From Dendrophyllia cribrosa (lineage: Eukaryota > Cnidaria > Anthozoa > Scleractinia > Dendrophylliidae), in contig JAJLRJ010000010.1 of assembly GCA_024195265.1 (NCBI GenBank), forward strand, positions 8,489,667 through 8,553,666: a DNA stretch of 64,000 bases, in the 5' to 3' direction. Positions 31,913 through 43,019 of this stretch are shown here, in pieces. The notes under the pieces are model-generated. The model was given only the letters and a program-made list of their open reading frames with translations, was not told where the DNA came from and made no database searches. Each line of letters begins with the position of its first letter. Position 1 is the first letter of the stretch. The position numbers and the translations under genes are program-made.

Positions 31913-34900
31913 TATCAAATAATATTTATTGATTAAAAAATTATTGAAATTAATCATAGGATGCTACAATCGATTGGAAATTTTAACTAATGTAATAAAC
32001 ATGACAAATGAAGAACTTCACCAAAAATGAAACATTTTGGTCAACATGCATGTTTAGGCCTGTTTACACAAGCGATTTTTTTGTGCAATTTCCATCGCAC
32101 TTTTCGATGCAATTTTTGTCGCGCGCAAGTTGCATCTTCAAATCGCGTGTGTAAACTAGCGGCGATTTCAGTGCGATTTTGGAGCAGAACTTATTTTTTT
32201 CGCCCCATGTACCGGCATGCGAAACTTCAATATCTGCCAAGCGGTTATGCGAAAAATTAACCTCTACTCTCAGGGTATATTTACCGTGTGAAGGCACCTT
32301 AAAATCATCGGTGAAATAACGGTCCCGTCTTCGAATTCTCATATGAATGTTCAAGGGTTCTTTTTAGATAACTCTGGTGATATTTTTCATATCATGTATA
32401 TTTTATTATCGTTGTTTATATTTTACAGCAAGTTTCAGCGATGAACAGACCACCAACACTCCAAGTGTGTTTATGTCTTCGACTCACCCGGTTTTGTCTC
32501 TTGCCACCCACAAACTCCAGCCATCATCACCAACTGCGTCTTCAGTTTCATCAGCGATAATGCAAAGAACTGTATTTCATGGTTCCGCTTCAGTATCAGT
32601 GAAAGGGAATAGTGATGTGACAGTAGGCTCCCAAGACAAAGATCCATGCGGGAACTTCACTAAGGACACAGGTATACAGCGATTTTGTAATGATTGCCGT
32701 TACCTTATAGAGCGGTTTCAGTTGAGTGTCGAAAGCAATTTCGCAATTACTTTGGTTTTGTATTGCTAGGCTTTGTGATTAGCTTGGAAATAGAGCAGTT
32801 TTCAATTGAGTGTCAAAAGAAATCGCACAATTGGTTTGGTTCTTCATTGCTACGCTTTGTGATTGGTTAAAAAATCTCGCGCCACTTTCTCGACCAATCA
32901 GAAGTAAAACCAAAACCAATCGTGACTTGCTCGCACGCGATTTCCCGCGCTTGGCGCCGCCGACATGTAATTGCTTCGAGCTCTGATTGGTTCATTGGAT
33001 TGTTTACGACTGCTGTGATTGGTCAGAGTAATAACTTTGGTTTTGGTTTTACCACACTAAATTAAAAACTGCTCTAAAACCAAAACCAATCATGACTTAC
33101 TCGCACACGTTTTCCCGCGCTTGGCGCCGATTATATGTATTTGCTTCGAGTTCTGATTGGTTCATTAGATTGTCCGCGTCTGTTTTCAGGATTGGCTGAA
33201 GTTATTACTTTGGTTTGGTTTTACGACACTTTTGTACAAACAAAGGCAAATGACATAAAAAAGTCAATCAGATTTGTAAGCAAAAACAAGAAGCCCGTGC
33301 CAAGGGCGTGACGCTCATCGCGTCACCGGTACCAAAGCTAAAAGAACGGGGGAAAATGTCACAGCTTGTGCCAAATGTCACAGCTTGTGCGAGAAACATG
33401 TAACTGCTGCCAAGCTCATTTTAGCTACATAATACGGACACTTCTCTATTACGGACAGTTCTCTTGGTCCGGTAAATATCAAAATTCATACAATCCCTGC
33501 CTCTATAATACGGATACCTCTTTATAATACGGACACCTCTCTATTACGGACCGTTCTCTTTGTCCCGAAGACACCAAAATTCATACAATCCCTTCCTTTT
33601 ATATAATATGGACACCTATCTTCAGTAATACGGACACCTTTTCTATAATACGGACACCTATAAAAAATACGGATACCTCTCTATTACGGACAGTTCTCTT
33701 TATACCGAAGACACCAAGGCAATCCTTACCTCTAGAATACGGACACCTCTCCATAATGTGGACACCTGCACCTCTCTATTACGGACAGTTCTCTTTATAC
33801 CGAAGACACCAAGGCAATCCTTACCTCTAGAATACGGACACCTCTCCATAATGTGGACACCTGCACCTCTCTATTACGGACAGTTCTCTTTATACCGAAG
33901 ACACCAAGGCAATCCTTACCTCTAGAATACGGACACCTCTCCATAATGTGGACACCTGCACCTCTCTATTACGGACAGTTCTCTTTATACCGAAGACATC
34001 AAGGCAATCCTTACCTCTAGAATACGGACACCTCTCCATAATGTGGACACCTGCACCTCTCTATTACGGACAGTTCTCTTCATACCGAAGACATCAAGGC
34101 AATCCTTACCTCTAGAATACGGACACCTCTCCATAATGTGGACACCTGCACCTCTCTATTACGGACAGTTCTCTTTATACCGAAGACATCAAGGCAATCC
34201 TTACCTCTAGAATACGGACACCTCTCCATAATGTGGACACCTGCACCTCTCTATTACGGACAGTTCTCTTTATACCGAAGACACCAAGGCAATCCTTACC
34301 TCTAGAATACGGACACCTCTCCATAATGTGGACACCTGCACCTCTCTATTACGGACAGTTCTTTTTATACCGAAGACACCAAGGCAATCCTTACCTCTAG
34401 AATACGGACACCTCTCCATAATGTGGACACCTCTCTATTACGGACAGTTCTCTTTATACCGAAGACATCAAGGCAATCCTTACCTCTAGAATACGGACAC
34501 CTCTCCATAATGTGGACACCTGCACCTCTCTATTACGGACAGTTCTTTTTATACCGAAGACACCAAGGCAATCCTTACCTCTAGAATACGGACACCTCTC
34601 CATAATGTGGACACCTGCACCTCTCTATTACGGACAGTTCTTTTTATACCGAAGACATCAAGGCAATCCCTACCTCTAGAATACGGACACCTCTCCATAA
34701 TGTGGACACCTCTCTATTACGGACAGTTCTTTTTATACCGAGGACACCAAGGCAATCCTTACCTCTAGAATAAGGACACCTCTCCAAAATGCGGACACCT
34801 CTCTATTACGGACAGTTCTCTTTATACCGAAGACACCAAGGCAATCCCTACCTCTAGCATACGGATACCTCTTCATAATGCGGACACCTCTCTATTACGG

Positions 34901-37900
34901 TCAGTTCTCTTTATGCCGAAGACATCAAGGCAATCCTTACCTCTAGAATACGGACACCTCTCCATAATGCGGACACCTCTCTATTACGGACAGTTTTCTT
35001 TATGCCGAAGACACCAAGGCAATCCCTACCTCTAAAATACGGACACCTCTCCATAATGCGGACACCTCTCTAAAGACACCAAGGCAATCCTTACCTCCAG
35101 AATACGGACACCTCTCCATAAAGCGGACACCTCTCTATTACGGACAGTTCTCTTTATGCCGAAGACATCAAGACAATCCCTACCTCTAGAATACGGACAC
35201 CACTCTATAATGCGCCGGGACACCTCTATTACGGACAGTTCTCTTTATGCCGAAGATACCAAGACAATCCTTACCTCTAGAATACGGACACCTCTCTATA
35301 ATGCGGACGCTTGGGTATGTCCCTCTGGTGTTTGCATTAAGGGGGTTCGGCTGTATTAGCAAAACAAAAAAACAATATACAAAAAAAAATCTGACATGCT
35401 TCAATTTCGCAGGACATTCGGAGGTGTCAAATAAAATCCCCCTCAGTTTCATACTTCTAAAAAATTAGATAATCGTTAACTTAAATCATTCTTTTGCAGA
35501 TGTCGTTTTTATCAAGGACAGGTCGTCGCCCAATTTAGTCACAATAAATGAAGGCGATCTACTGGAACTACATTGCAACTACTGTGTGCCCTCATCAATA
35601 GACGGTGCTGTCCTGTCGTGGTTTAAAGAAGGCGTCGCGATTTCCAACGATACTCGTCACGTGATCGACAAGAATGACCTTGTTGTCCCTATGGCAAAAC
35701 ACAACAGCGATGAAGGGCTTTTCAAGTGCGTTGTTACGTTTCAGAAACATGACATTTCAAGGTTCATCACTGTTATTGTGTTGAAAGGTGGGCTTCCGTA
35801 AAGGTTTCCCCTTTTATGTAAACCATTTAAAACCAAACAAAAATCTCGTTATATTAGGTACAGCTGAACTCTATTCAGGGGCAGTATGAATGATCACACT
35901 GTAGGATGTCGTCCACAGACTCAAAAGTTAGAACCACCTTGTACAGAATAATAAACAGTACCACAGGAAAGTACTGCTCAGTAGCTTACATTTGAATGGT
36001 CACACTTTAGGATTTCGTCCACAGACTCAAAAGTTAGAACCACCTTGTACAGAATAATAAACAGTACCACAGGAAAGTACTGCTCAATAGCTTTCATATG
36101 AATGGTCACACTTTAGGATTTCATCCACAGACTCAAAAGTTAGAACCACCTTGTACTGCATAAGAAACAGTATCACAGGAAAGTACTGCTCAATAGCTTT
36201 CATTTGAATGGCTACACTTTTATAGGATTTCATCCACATACTTAAAACCACTTTGAATGGCCAAACTGTAGCATTTCATCCACAGACTCAAAACCACTTT
36301 TTATAAGATAATAAACAGCACCACAGGAAAGTACTGCTCAACAGCTTTCATTCGAATCCTCACACTTTAAAGTTCATCCAGTCTCAAAAGGTAGAAACAC
36401 ATCGCACAGCATAAAATGAATCTGTCGACACCTTGCATTGTTGTTTGTTGTATGTACGGCCGTCCTAATCTACTTTCGTCAAGCATGTTAACCCAATTCG
36501 GTGTTACCTGTATGTCTTATTATGTCATATCAGTTTTTGTTGCATTTACAGCCCACTCTAACCCTCTGCTATCAAGCGTATCAGCCCAAAACAAGTCTTA
36601 CCTGTCTGTCCAGATCACATGGCACCTCACAGATCATGGCGTTTTCACTTCCGCTATTGCTAGCCTCCGTCTCAGGCTGTTAAATTCTAGTGACTGGAGT
36701 CACGTGATTGCTAACATATCTCATGACCACGGGCTTCATAAGTTCGAGTATCTGCAGCCTGGCAGTACGTATTTGCTGAATATTTCCCTGTATAACAGAT
36801 ACAAACAAACTGAGAATCGGGCGCTTGTGTTCTGGTCAGCGGCTACCAACACCTCAGGTAAGAGATTTTTGACTCCATGGTCCCGATTGGTCAAAGCGGG
36901 ATCAAGCATTTAAAGGGATACTGTCGCACCGAAATAACAAATTTTCACTTACCCTTTTCAATGTTATATTGCGAAATGCCACCAAATATACAAAATTCGA
37001 TAAAAATATTCTATAGCATTAGTTTGGATGTAAAGTACAAGATTAATTTTGCACGGATGGAAGCGGATTACAGTTCGTCAAATTTGACTTCATGACAGGC
37101 GGTTAGGGAATCAAACTTGCCATTCTTGTACAATGTTTACTTTCTTAGCTGTTATTTCGTAACTTTTCTTTGCTTTTTTGAGACAATAAAGCAAGCTCCC
37201 GGCCATAATCATATAAAGACGATATGCCAGCATCATCATCATCATGTCGAGCGCACTCGGATTCCAGAAATGACCCTCCTCCAACCATTGGTGTCCTCCA
37301 TCACTTCGGGGAGCGCCTCTCTCGCTAGTCCTGAATCATCCTCTAGCTGGTTAATATAGGTCAATATAGGCCATCATATCCCTTTAATTCAGTCAGCTTC
37401 GAAAACTTTTATATGAAATTTTGATGAGGTTCCTATAAAATCTTCTTTTTTTCCTCAGTCGATAAAACTAAATTCTCGTGTTTCACTCCCCCCCCCCCCC
37501 CCCACCGACGCAGCACCACAGTTCCACCTACTTAAGTGAAAGCAAGCCATCGTAAATGCGCGCAGGTTTTCAATTTGTATCTACGTTTAATCTCGTTTGA
37601 CCAAAGTCATCGAATGATCTTGTTTGGTCTCAGATTCCGACACAAAAACCCTGCTTCTTTTCCAAGTGACCAACAGAAGAGCCTTGGGCGTGGCGCTAGG
37701 CATTGTGGCATTGCTGGTTTTAATGATGATCATGTACGCATGCTTGACGTGGTGTCAGGATGATAAAAGGGGTTACAGTATTCCACCAGGACAGCAGAAT
37801 AAACGCGAGACCGCTGAAAATGATGCTCTCTTCTCAGTCACAAGCAGCATGTATTACAACAGGTAGGCTACTGACTCTTCCCCAGTCGTCTCTCAATTAA

Positions 37901-39626
37901 CGAGAGGAGCGCGAGGTCCCGCGTCTATACCTCACGCGCGTCTCCCGCGTCTTGCCTAAAAGGACGACTGGGGACGAGTCAGGGTAGGCTATATATATCG
38001 TTCCATGAAATTAGCATGAGTAATAGGGCAATTTTCAATTGACTGTCGAAAGTAATTACACAATTGCTTTCGTTTTGCATTGCTACGCTTTGTGATTGGC
38101 TAAAATATCTCGCGCCACTTTCTCAACCAATCAGAAGTGAAATCAAAACCAATCGTGACTTGCTCGCACGTGTTTTCCCGCGCTGGGCGCCGGCGACATG
38201 TAATTGCTTCGAGCTCTGATTGGTTCATTGGATTGTTTACGCTAAAAATATTCTTTTTTTGTTAAGATAATTAAGTTTTGGAACGATCTTCCAAGTAATA
38301 TAATCAATTGTCGTGATAGTCCAAATGTCAACAAGTTTAAACTAAGATTGAAGAAACACATGAACATTTACTGAATATACTTTTTTAATGATATTTCTGT
38401 GATTTTTACATATTTTTATAATAATTAGTTTTATTATTGATGTTTATTTTATTTTTCATTACTATAGTGATGTATATTTTTTCATTTATTACTAGGAGAT
38501 CCTTAATATAGGGTTAACCTCTGGGTTTCCTTTTTCATTATATCTATTTTTGGTATTTTGAAATAAAGTATTGTATTTTACGACTGCTGTGATTGGTCAG
38601 AGTAATTAATCACAGTGATAAGGATTACTTAGCTAACTAGTTTCAGTCGTTCAGTTGGCAGAGCACCAGACTGTAAAGTGGGAGGTTTGGGTCCAAGTCG
38701 CACCATCCTTCAACGTTCTGAAATAACTGGTATTATCATTCCATGCATTTTTTCTTTCTTTTCATTGGCCGAGAGCACGCCACGTCCACGTGATCTGCGA
38801 ATAATTTTCTCCGAATAATTCTGCTCATGCACACAACGGTGCAAAGTTGTTTTCAATTGCTGCGAATAAATAAGGAAATACTTAAAGTGCCTATGTCATC
38901 TATTTTTAGTATCACTTTAAACTTTTTTTTTCAATGAAAACCTAAAATTAATGGTCCAGTTTTGTTAACAAATACTCCACCAGTGCACAGAAACTAGTAT
39001 TAGTTATCTTTGGCTGCGGAGGGCCAGGATGGAAATGGATTGCAACTTGAAAAAATTGGCCAATTTTTTTCAAGTTCCTCCCAAGAGTCGTGGAAAAATC
39101 ACAGGAAATCTTATTATGGTTTGTTCTTCCTTGAAAAAAATCACTTGATATTATTTTCTTGGTGTTCCTAGAGCAATTTTATGATTGAGCAAAGGTATTT
39201 TGTCACTTATTTGGTGTAATTTGACCAAAACACAGAAAAATATGCGTGACAATGCCCCTTTAAGACTGATGACAATGTAATGTAATGTAATGTAATGTAA
39301 TGTAATGTAATGTAATGTAATGTAATGTAATGTAATGTAATGTAATGTAATGTGAGAAATATTCTTACAAGAAACTTAAGATCAACTTTCAAGGCTACCG
39401 CTCCTTCCGATAAACGGAGCAAATTCCCTCTGAATAATGAAACAATCCAAATTTGTTAATGAGCAAAATAAGCCATTTCTTTCAAAAATCCAAGGATTCT
39501 TTTTAGCTCATTAAAGCATTCTTTATTTATTGTTTAAACATTCATAGTTTATATATTTCCTTTAATTTTAGGGCCTTTGAAGACAATAAGGTCGATTGGA
39601 TGTTGGACGAGGAAATAATATCGTAA
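30225..39626 (+). CDS. Ig-Ig-FN3-like single-pass membrane receptor, complete gene (7 exons, 500 aa)
   Basis: Seen: seven exons, all joined at phase-1 or phase-2 boundaries, totalling 501 codons with the stop. Order: hydrophobic signal peptide (residues 1 to about 21), Ig domain 1 (C, W and DSGNYKC motifs), a Ser/Thr/Pro-rich stalk of about 80 residues, Ig domain 2 (C, W and EGLFKC), an FN3-like domain (W and LQPGSTYLLNISLYN), one transmembrane helix (ALGVALGIVALLVLMMIMY) and a cytoplasmic tail of about 55 residues. The tail has no kinase and no recognised signalling domain; its Tyr-Tyr-Asn could be a YxN SH2 site. Role inferred: cell-surface adhesion or recognition. Specific family unknown. 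A receptor tyrosine kinase of related ectodomain type lies convergently about 4 kb downstream. The start codon was chosen for its signal peptide; a 4-codon upstream ORF overlaps it. Confidence 0.9.
30414..30628. repeat. Second copy of the GGGCCTGGCTAAACT family
   Basis: Begins GGGCCTGGCTAAACTAGGAA and ends TTTAGCCAGGCT; diverged relative to 29836-29991. Confidence 0.6.
31058..31163. mobile_element. Short TIR MITE, about 106 bp
   Basis: Inverted ends AAGGCCCGGACACACGGTG / CACCGTTTGTCCGGGCCTT; the interior includes CTCGAGT. Located in intron 1 of the Ig receptor gene. Confidence 0.7.
31382..31696 (+). CDS. Ig receptor exon 2, Ig domain 1
   Basis: Acceptor AAATTCCAG, donor GTAAGC. A whole Ig domain in one phase-1 exon: LSEGSTATFICQD, the core W in NTWSFQNGS, and NDSGNYKCVIH. 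Several N-glycosylation sequons. Confidence 0.93.
31879..31911. repeat. AAT trinucleotide microsatellite
   Basis: About eleven tandem copies of AAT. Confidence 0.9.
32058..32300. repeat. MITE-like repeat (GGCCTGTTTACACA family)
   Basis: Begins GGCCTGTTTACACAAGCGAT and ends near GAAGGCACCTT. Internal TGCAATTT and GCGATTTC motifs are shared with 3137-3428. Confidence 0.55.
32429..32671 (+). CDS. Ig receptor exon 3, Ser/Thr-rich stalk
   Basis: Acceptor TTTTACAG, donor GTATAC. About 81 codons rich in Ser, Thr and Pro (for example TNTPSVFMSSTHPVLSLATH), with no folded-domain motif. Probably a glycosylated spacer between the Ig domains. It ends with one base of a codon completed by the next exon. 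Confidence 0.86.
32792..33075. mobile_element. TIR element with CCAATCAG-rich interior, about 284 bp
   Basis: Ends AGAGCAGTTTTCAATTGAGT and complement of its right end, with TA at both boundaries. The interior has CTCGCGCCACTTTCTCGACC, the motif TTTCCCGCGCTTGGCGCC and repeated ATTGGTT. Further partial copies: 33076-33235, 38025-38610 (interrupted) and 56335-56575. Confidence 0.75.
33430..35310. repeat. Tandem array with 95/89-bp unit
   Basis: Unit includes AATACGGACACCTCTCCATA, ATGTGGACACCTGCACCTCT, ATTACGGACAGTTCTCTTTA and ACCAAGGCAATCCTTACCTC. Most central copies are 95 bp; others lack CTGCAC (89 bp). Copies are nearly identical in the middle and diverge at both edges. It lies in an Ig receptor intron. 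Confidence 0.93.
35500..35787 (+). CDS. Ig receptor exon 4, Ig domain 2
   Basis: Acceptor CTTTTGCAG, donor GTGGGC. Ig domain with LVTINEGDLLELHCNYC, VLSWFKEGVAI and SDEGLFKCVV. An additional Cys sits two residues after the first core Cys. Phase-1 exon. Confidence 0.92.
35885..36408. repeat. 106-bp satellite family, five to six monomers
   Basis: Reverse-orientation monomers with ACAGACTCAAAAGTTAGAAC and ACCACAGGAAAGTACTGCTC in an Ig receptor intron. Confidence 0.9.
36552..36857 (+). CDS. Ig receptor exon 5, FN3-like domain
   Basis: Acceptor GCATTTACAG, donor GTAAGA. Beta-sandwich domain with SYLSVQITWHL, LRLRLLNSSDWSHV and LQPGSTYLLNISLYN, the usual FN3 L-x-P-G-x-x-Y pattern. An in-frame ATG upstream of the acceptor is intronic. 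Confidence 0.88.
36914..37383. mobile_element. TTAA-flanked TIR element
   Basis: Ends AGGGATACT and complement of CATATCCCT, flanked by TTAA at 36910-36913 and 37384-37387. The interior carries the segment CCGAAATA...GCCACCAAATATAC, also found near 28670, 31020 and 44130. Confidence 0.72.
37634..37862 (+). CDS. Ig receptor exon 6, transmembrane helix and tail
   Basis: Acceptor TTGGTCTCAG, donor AACAG|GTAGGC. It encodes the membrane helix ALGVALGIVALLVLMMIMYA followed by CLTWCQDDKRGYSIPPG and SVTSSMYYNR. A 112-base MITE is inserted only 8 bases past the exon end and has duplicated the donor sequence. Confidence 0.92.
37871..37982. mobile_element. 112-bp MITE adjacent to a splice donor
   Basis: Ends CTGACTCTTCCCCAGTCGTC and complement of GACGACTGGGGACGAGTCAG, flanked by identical 9-bp GGTAGGCTA (37862-37870 and 37983-37991). 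The left duplication begins at the last base of exon 6 and contains its GT donor. Confidence 0.85.
38242..38576 (+). mobile_element. 5'-truncated LINE, 335 bp, inserted in a dispersed TIR element
   Basis: Reads IIKFWNDLPSNIINCRDSPN then VNKFKLRLKKHMNIY and a stop (about 38268-38373): the usual C-terminus of a non-LTR retrotransposon ORF2. A 3'UTR ends AATAAAGTATTGTATT. Flanked by TTTACG at 38236-38241 and 38577-38582. Confidence 0.8.
38643..38706 (+). repeat. tRNA-like sequence, Tyr(GTA)-type, degenerate
   Basis: Matches tRNA order: TCGTTCAGTTGGCAGAGCAC (A-box region), CAGACTGTAAAGT (anticodon loop with GTA) and GGTCCAAGTCG (imperfect B box). The stems are poorly paired, so it is a pseudo-tRNA or SINE head, not a functional tRNA. 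Confidence 0.55.
38886..39259. mobile_element. TTAA-flanked MITE (GGGGCTATGTC family)
   Basis: Bounded by TTAA at 38882-38885 and 39260-39263; ends AGTGCCTATGTC / GTGACAATGCCCCT. The core contains GGCCAGGATGGAAATGGATT and TTGGCCAATTTTTTTCAAG. Confidence 0.78.
39270..39353. repeat. TAATG pentanucleotide microsatellite
   Basis: About 16 perfect tandem copies. Confidence 0.95.
39572..39626 (+). CDS. Ig receptor exon 7, C-terminal tail
   Basis: Acceptor TTAATTTTAG. It encodes AFEDNKVDWMLDEEIIS and a TAA stop at 39624-39626. The acidic tail with Trp-Met-Leu-Asp is not a motif I recognise. A poly(A) signal follows 90 bases later. Confidence 0.85.
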
Positions 39627-39715
39627 TTTGCTCAGTTTCCAGCTTTGAAATTGCTTCTCCAGACTCTGGTTTTCTGTAATTTCCTGCCTCTGGCGAGATC
39701 ACTTTCAGGCTTCTG

Positions 39716-39721
39716 AATAAA
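39716..39721 (+). promoter_or_regulatory. Candidate poly(A) signal of the Ig receptor gene
   Basis: Canonical AATAAA 90 bases after the stop codon, a plausible position for a short 3'UTR. Not proven; the same hexamer recurs by chance in this A+T-rich DNA. Confidence 0.55.
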
Positions 39722-40249
39722 ACATGAGACAAATGCCGTGTGGATGGTGTTCTTATATTTAATATTCACCCTAAATTCTAGGCGTTCTCTACTTGGTCTC
39801 TCCGTCAATAAGAAATCCACTCGTGGAAAAAAAGAGAGTGCGTCAATATTATTCGAAAGTTTGATAGTTAGAGCTCTTGTTGAAACGGATAAAATAATCT
39901 GGGAAATTTTACACTTAAATAATGAGCAAATCTAAGGCACTTTTGCTAAGTTGAAGAAGGCCAGTAGTTCAAACAGCGAAATCATCTAAGTATATCCAAG
40001 GTTCTTCAAAACTTGTAAAATCAAGGTTACAGGTTAATTCAAGCTTACTAACACATTTATTTTTTTCTAATATTCACGCCTTAAAATTTCAGTCGAGAAG
40101 AAGATTTTCTTGGCCTTTTTTGACGTGTTTTAACACACCACAAAAAAGGTCCGGAAAATCCTCTTTTCGGAGTGCGAAACTGCGAATCGTTTGTGTAAGT
40201 ATGAACCTTAGTTAATGAGCAAAACTTGAGGTACTTTGGCAGGTTCTTA

Positions 40250-41160
40250 AACGGGCCATGTGACCATTTCTAGTGTTACTTTAAACAGCAGAAAATAATG
40301 GTCAAGTTTTGTTTAAAATTATTGTACTAATACTCTTAAGTAAAAGTAAGTGTCTTGGGCCGCAGATGGCCAGGATGGAAATGGATTGCAACTGTAAAAA
40401 TTGGGCCAATGTTTTAAAGTTTATCACCTGGCCTCCGGTTGGCCTCCTCCTGGCCAGGATGGAAATGGATTGCAACTGGAAAAATTGGGCCAATTTTTTA
40501 AAGTTTATCACCTGGGCCGGGTTGTTCAAAGCACGATTAAGCTAACCCAGGATTAGCGTCAATTTTGAATCCAGTTAAACAACTCAGCAATTGAAAATTT
40601 TCCAAAGTTTCTGTCCTTTAGTTTTGACTTTAACTTGTCTTCGCTATTAGCGACAAATAACCCTTTGAAAACATTTTTAAACAAAGAAATGAATTCCTTG
40701 GTTAACTTTTAATCCGGGATTAGCGTTAATCGGCTTTCGAACAACCGGGCCTGGCCTCCGGTTGGCCTCCTCCTGGCCAGGATGGAAATGAATAGCAACT
40801 GTAAAAATTGGGCCATTTTTTTAAAGTTTATCACCTGGCCTCCGGTTGTTTAAAAGGTGGATAGCGCTATCCACCGGATAAATCACTATCCAGCGGATAA
40901 CACAATGGATTTTGTTAATACTTATTCACTGGATTCGACACTGGATAGTGATTTATCCGGTGGATAGAGCTATCCATCTTTTGAACAACCGGGACCTGGT
41001 GTCTTGGAAAACTCGCTAAAACTAATATTATGGTTTATTCTGTCTTAGAAAATTAGTGTTCTAAAAGCATTTCATGTATGAAAAAGGTACTAAGTTTTAT
41101 TTTTGGCAGTTTTGACCCCCCAAAACGTCGAAATTCCCATGACATAACAGCTCCTTTGAT
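40250..41160. repeat. Composite GGGGCTATGTC-family element with internal duplications
   Basis: Starts TTAAACGGGCCATGTGACC and ends CATGACATAACAGCTCCTTT. The core GGCCAGGATGGAAATG occurs three times, separated by GGCCTCCGGTTG copies and by two inverted-repeat inserts (about 40511-40750 and 40857-40990). Confidence 0.65.
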
Positions 41161-41819
41161 AAGTTCTTCAACAACTGTTGCATTTCTCTACACAGGCGTA
41201 CCAAGGTGGCAGATGGCCTACAGGCCTTAGTTAACTCTGTATTGACATAATTACTCCACAGTTGTGACATTTCCTACTTAAGCCCCTCACAAATGCGATG
41301 GTTTACAGGTTCAACCGAGAACACTGTTTGGGAAAGAAATCTGTTTATGCACCTGTTAGTCTTGAAATAAGTGTATTTATTCTTTTACCAGCAATAGACC
41401 TTTCACAAGACAACAGAACAATAGTTTGCTAAGGTTAAGCATATCTTTATTAAAGAAATGCACTTAGGTATCACTTAACATTAATCTTTAGATCCTTCCC
41501 CACCCAAGTCAGATTTTTGAAATAACCCCGTACGGTTTGAAATGTCACCAAAACGATTTTAATCAAGACAATGTAAAATGTTTCAGCCAGTTTGCGGGAA
41601 CACTTGCTCTTTTAATGTCCGAGGGCTTGATAGAGCTTTTACGGTCCTTATGTAAACTTACGAATATGCCAACTCACTCGAGCTTCCGTGTCAGGTTTTG
41701 TAAGAAGAAAGCGGCCATTTTTTATTTCTGTTATGAAATATAACTTGGCAAAGGTACGTGGTCACACCTGTGTCAAAAAATTTAAACGCTAATCTAAAAC
41801 GTGGGACTACGCCACTAAT

Positions 41820-41965
41820 CTACTAAAATTTAAGTTTTTAATTGTAAATATTATTGTTATTATTATTATTATTATAGTTTATCATTGTTTTATTATTGTA
41901 AATATTATAGGACATAATTCAGCCTATTGGCTGCGACGTTTTTATATAAATAAACTATCTATCTA
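41820..41965 (+). mobile_element. Probable LINE 3' end
   Basis: A+T-rich 3'UTR-like sequence with GCCTATTGGCTGCGACG and an end AATAAACTATCTATCTATC, a short tandem tail typical of CR1/L2-like LINE 3' ends. No coding part is left, so the class is tentative. Confidence 0.45.
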
Positions 41966-42061
41966 TCAATCTAATCGCTGAGCATGTTATATAATAAAAT
42001 TCTATAAAAAGTATTCCAATGTTCATTACAATTATAATAGTATTTAAAATCTGAATAAAAC

Positions 42062-42408
42062 CAGGAGCCCATTACCCGGAGCATGCAACTACCATAAATT
42101 CGTGCAACGGCGTTTTTACAAGTAGATTTATTTTTAGATAAGCCTTTCCCGCGAATTGGTTTCGGAAAGCCAATCACAAGCAATTACATAATTAATAACT
42201 ATTCACATGTTCACATTCCTGTGTGGTGAATGTCTGATTTCCAGTCGCTATGTAAATATGTGAATAGTTATTAATTATGCAATTGCTTGTGATTGGTTTT
42301 CCGAAACCAATTCACGGGAAAGGCTTATCTAAAAATAAACCTAATTGTAAAAACGCCGTTTCACAGGCGCAGTATGGAAGTTGCACGCTCCGGGATTATG
42401 GGCTCCTG
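42062..42408. mobile_element. Palindromic MITE, 347 bp
   Basis: Arms of about 150 bp begin CAGGAGCCCATTACCCGGAG and end with the complement; flanked by ATAAAAC at 42055-42061 and 42409-42415. The 7-bp duplication and CAG ends are close to hAT. Confidence 0.82.
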
Positions 42409-42801
42409 ATAAAACTACATTATGCAACCTAATAAAATAATATTAATATTAATAAACGAGTATTCCATACCCAACTGAAAGACTAAAATGAGAAATGTTT
42501 GCCTAAATAATCAGTGTAAAATCAATAAATGGTTTCCTAAACAAAAAACAAATATTTTCAGTTGAGATTATTAGAAAAATATCTACATATCAAAAAGAGC
42601 ATACATTTACATTTATAAATCAACACATTGATACACTGCCCAAATATGGTCAAAAAGTTATCGGTATACGCTATGTCTACATGACGTATATCCAACGATG
42701 GATGCAAATTTCGCATTTTGACAAGAGAATGCAAAAATGACGGACCGGCCTCGATATTTTTTCTTTTAACTGTGCTTTTTTATCAATGTGTTGAATTATA
42801 A

Positions 42802-42915
42802 AACTATTATATCGCTCAAGCTTGAGTGATATCGCCTAATTTTAGCCGACTCGGCCTACGGCCTCGTTGGCTAAGAATTAGGCGATATCACGCAAGCTTG
42901 AGCGATATAATAGTT
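42802..42915. repeat. Near-perfect 114-base hairpin
   Basis: AACTATTATATCGCTCAAGC pairs with its complement at the right end; the loop is around CGGCCTACGGCC. Few mismatches. Confidence 0.82.
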
Positions 42916-43019
42916 AAATATTACCACAATTAACACAATTGATCAGGATGTGCATACATTTACATAACATTTACATAAACATACATATAGCATAATTCAG
43001 ATAGGAAAGGAAAGGACAA

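Noticed and set aside
33430..35310. Regular repeats resembling a CRISPR array
   Set aside because: Direct tandem copies without unique spacers, in an animal intron; a satellite array.
38643..38706. Functional tRNA-Tyr
   Set aside because: The GTA anticodon-like loop is present, but the B box is imperfect and stems are broken, with no intron typical of tRNA-Tyr.
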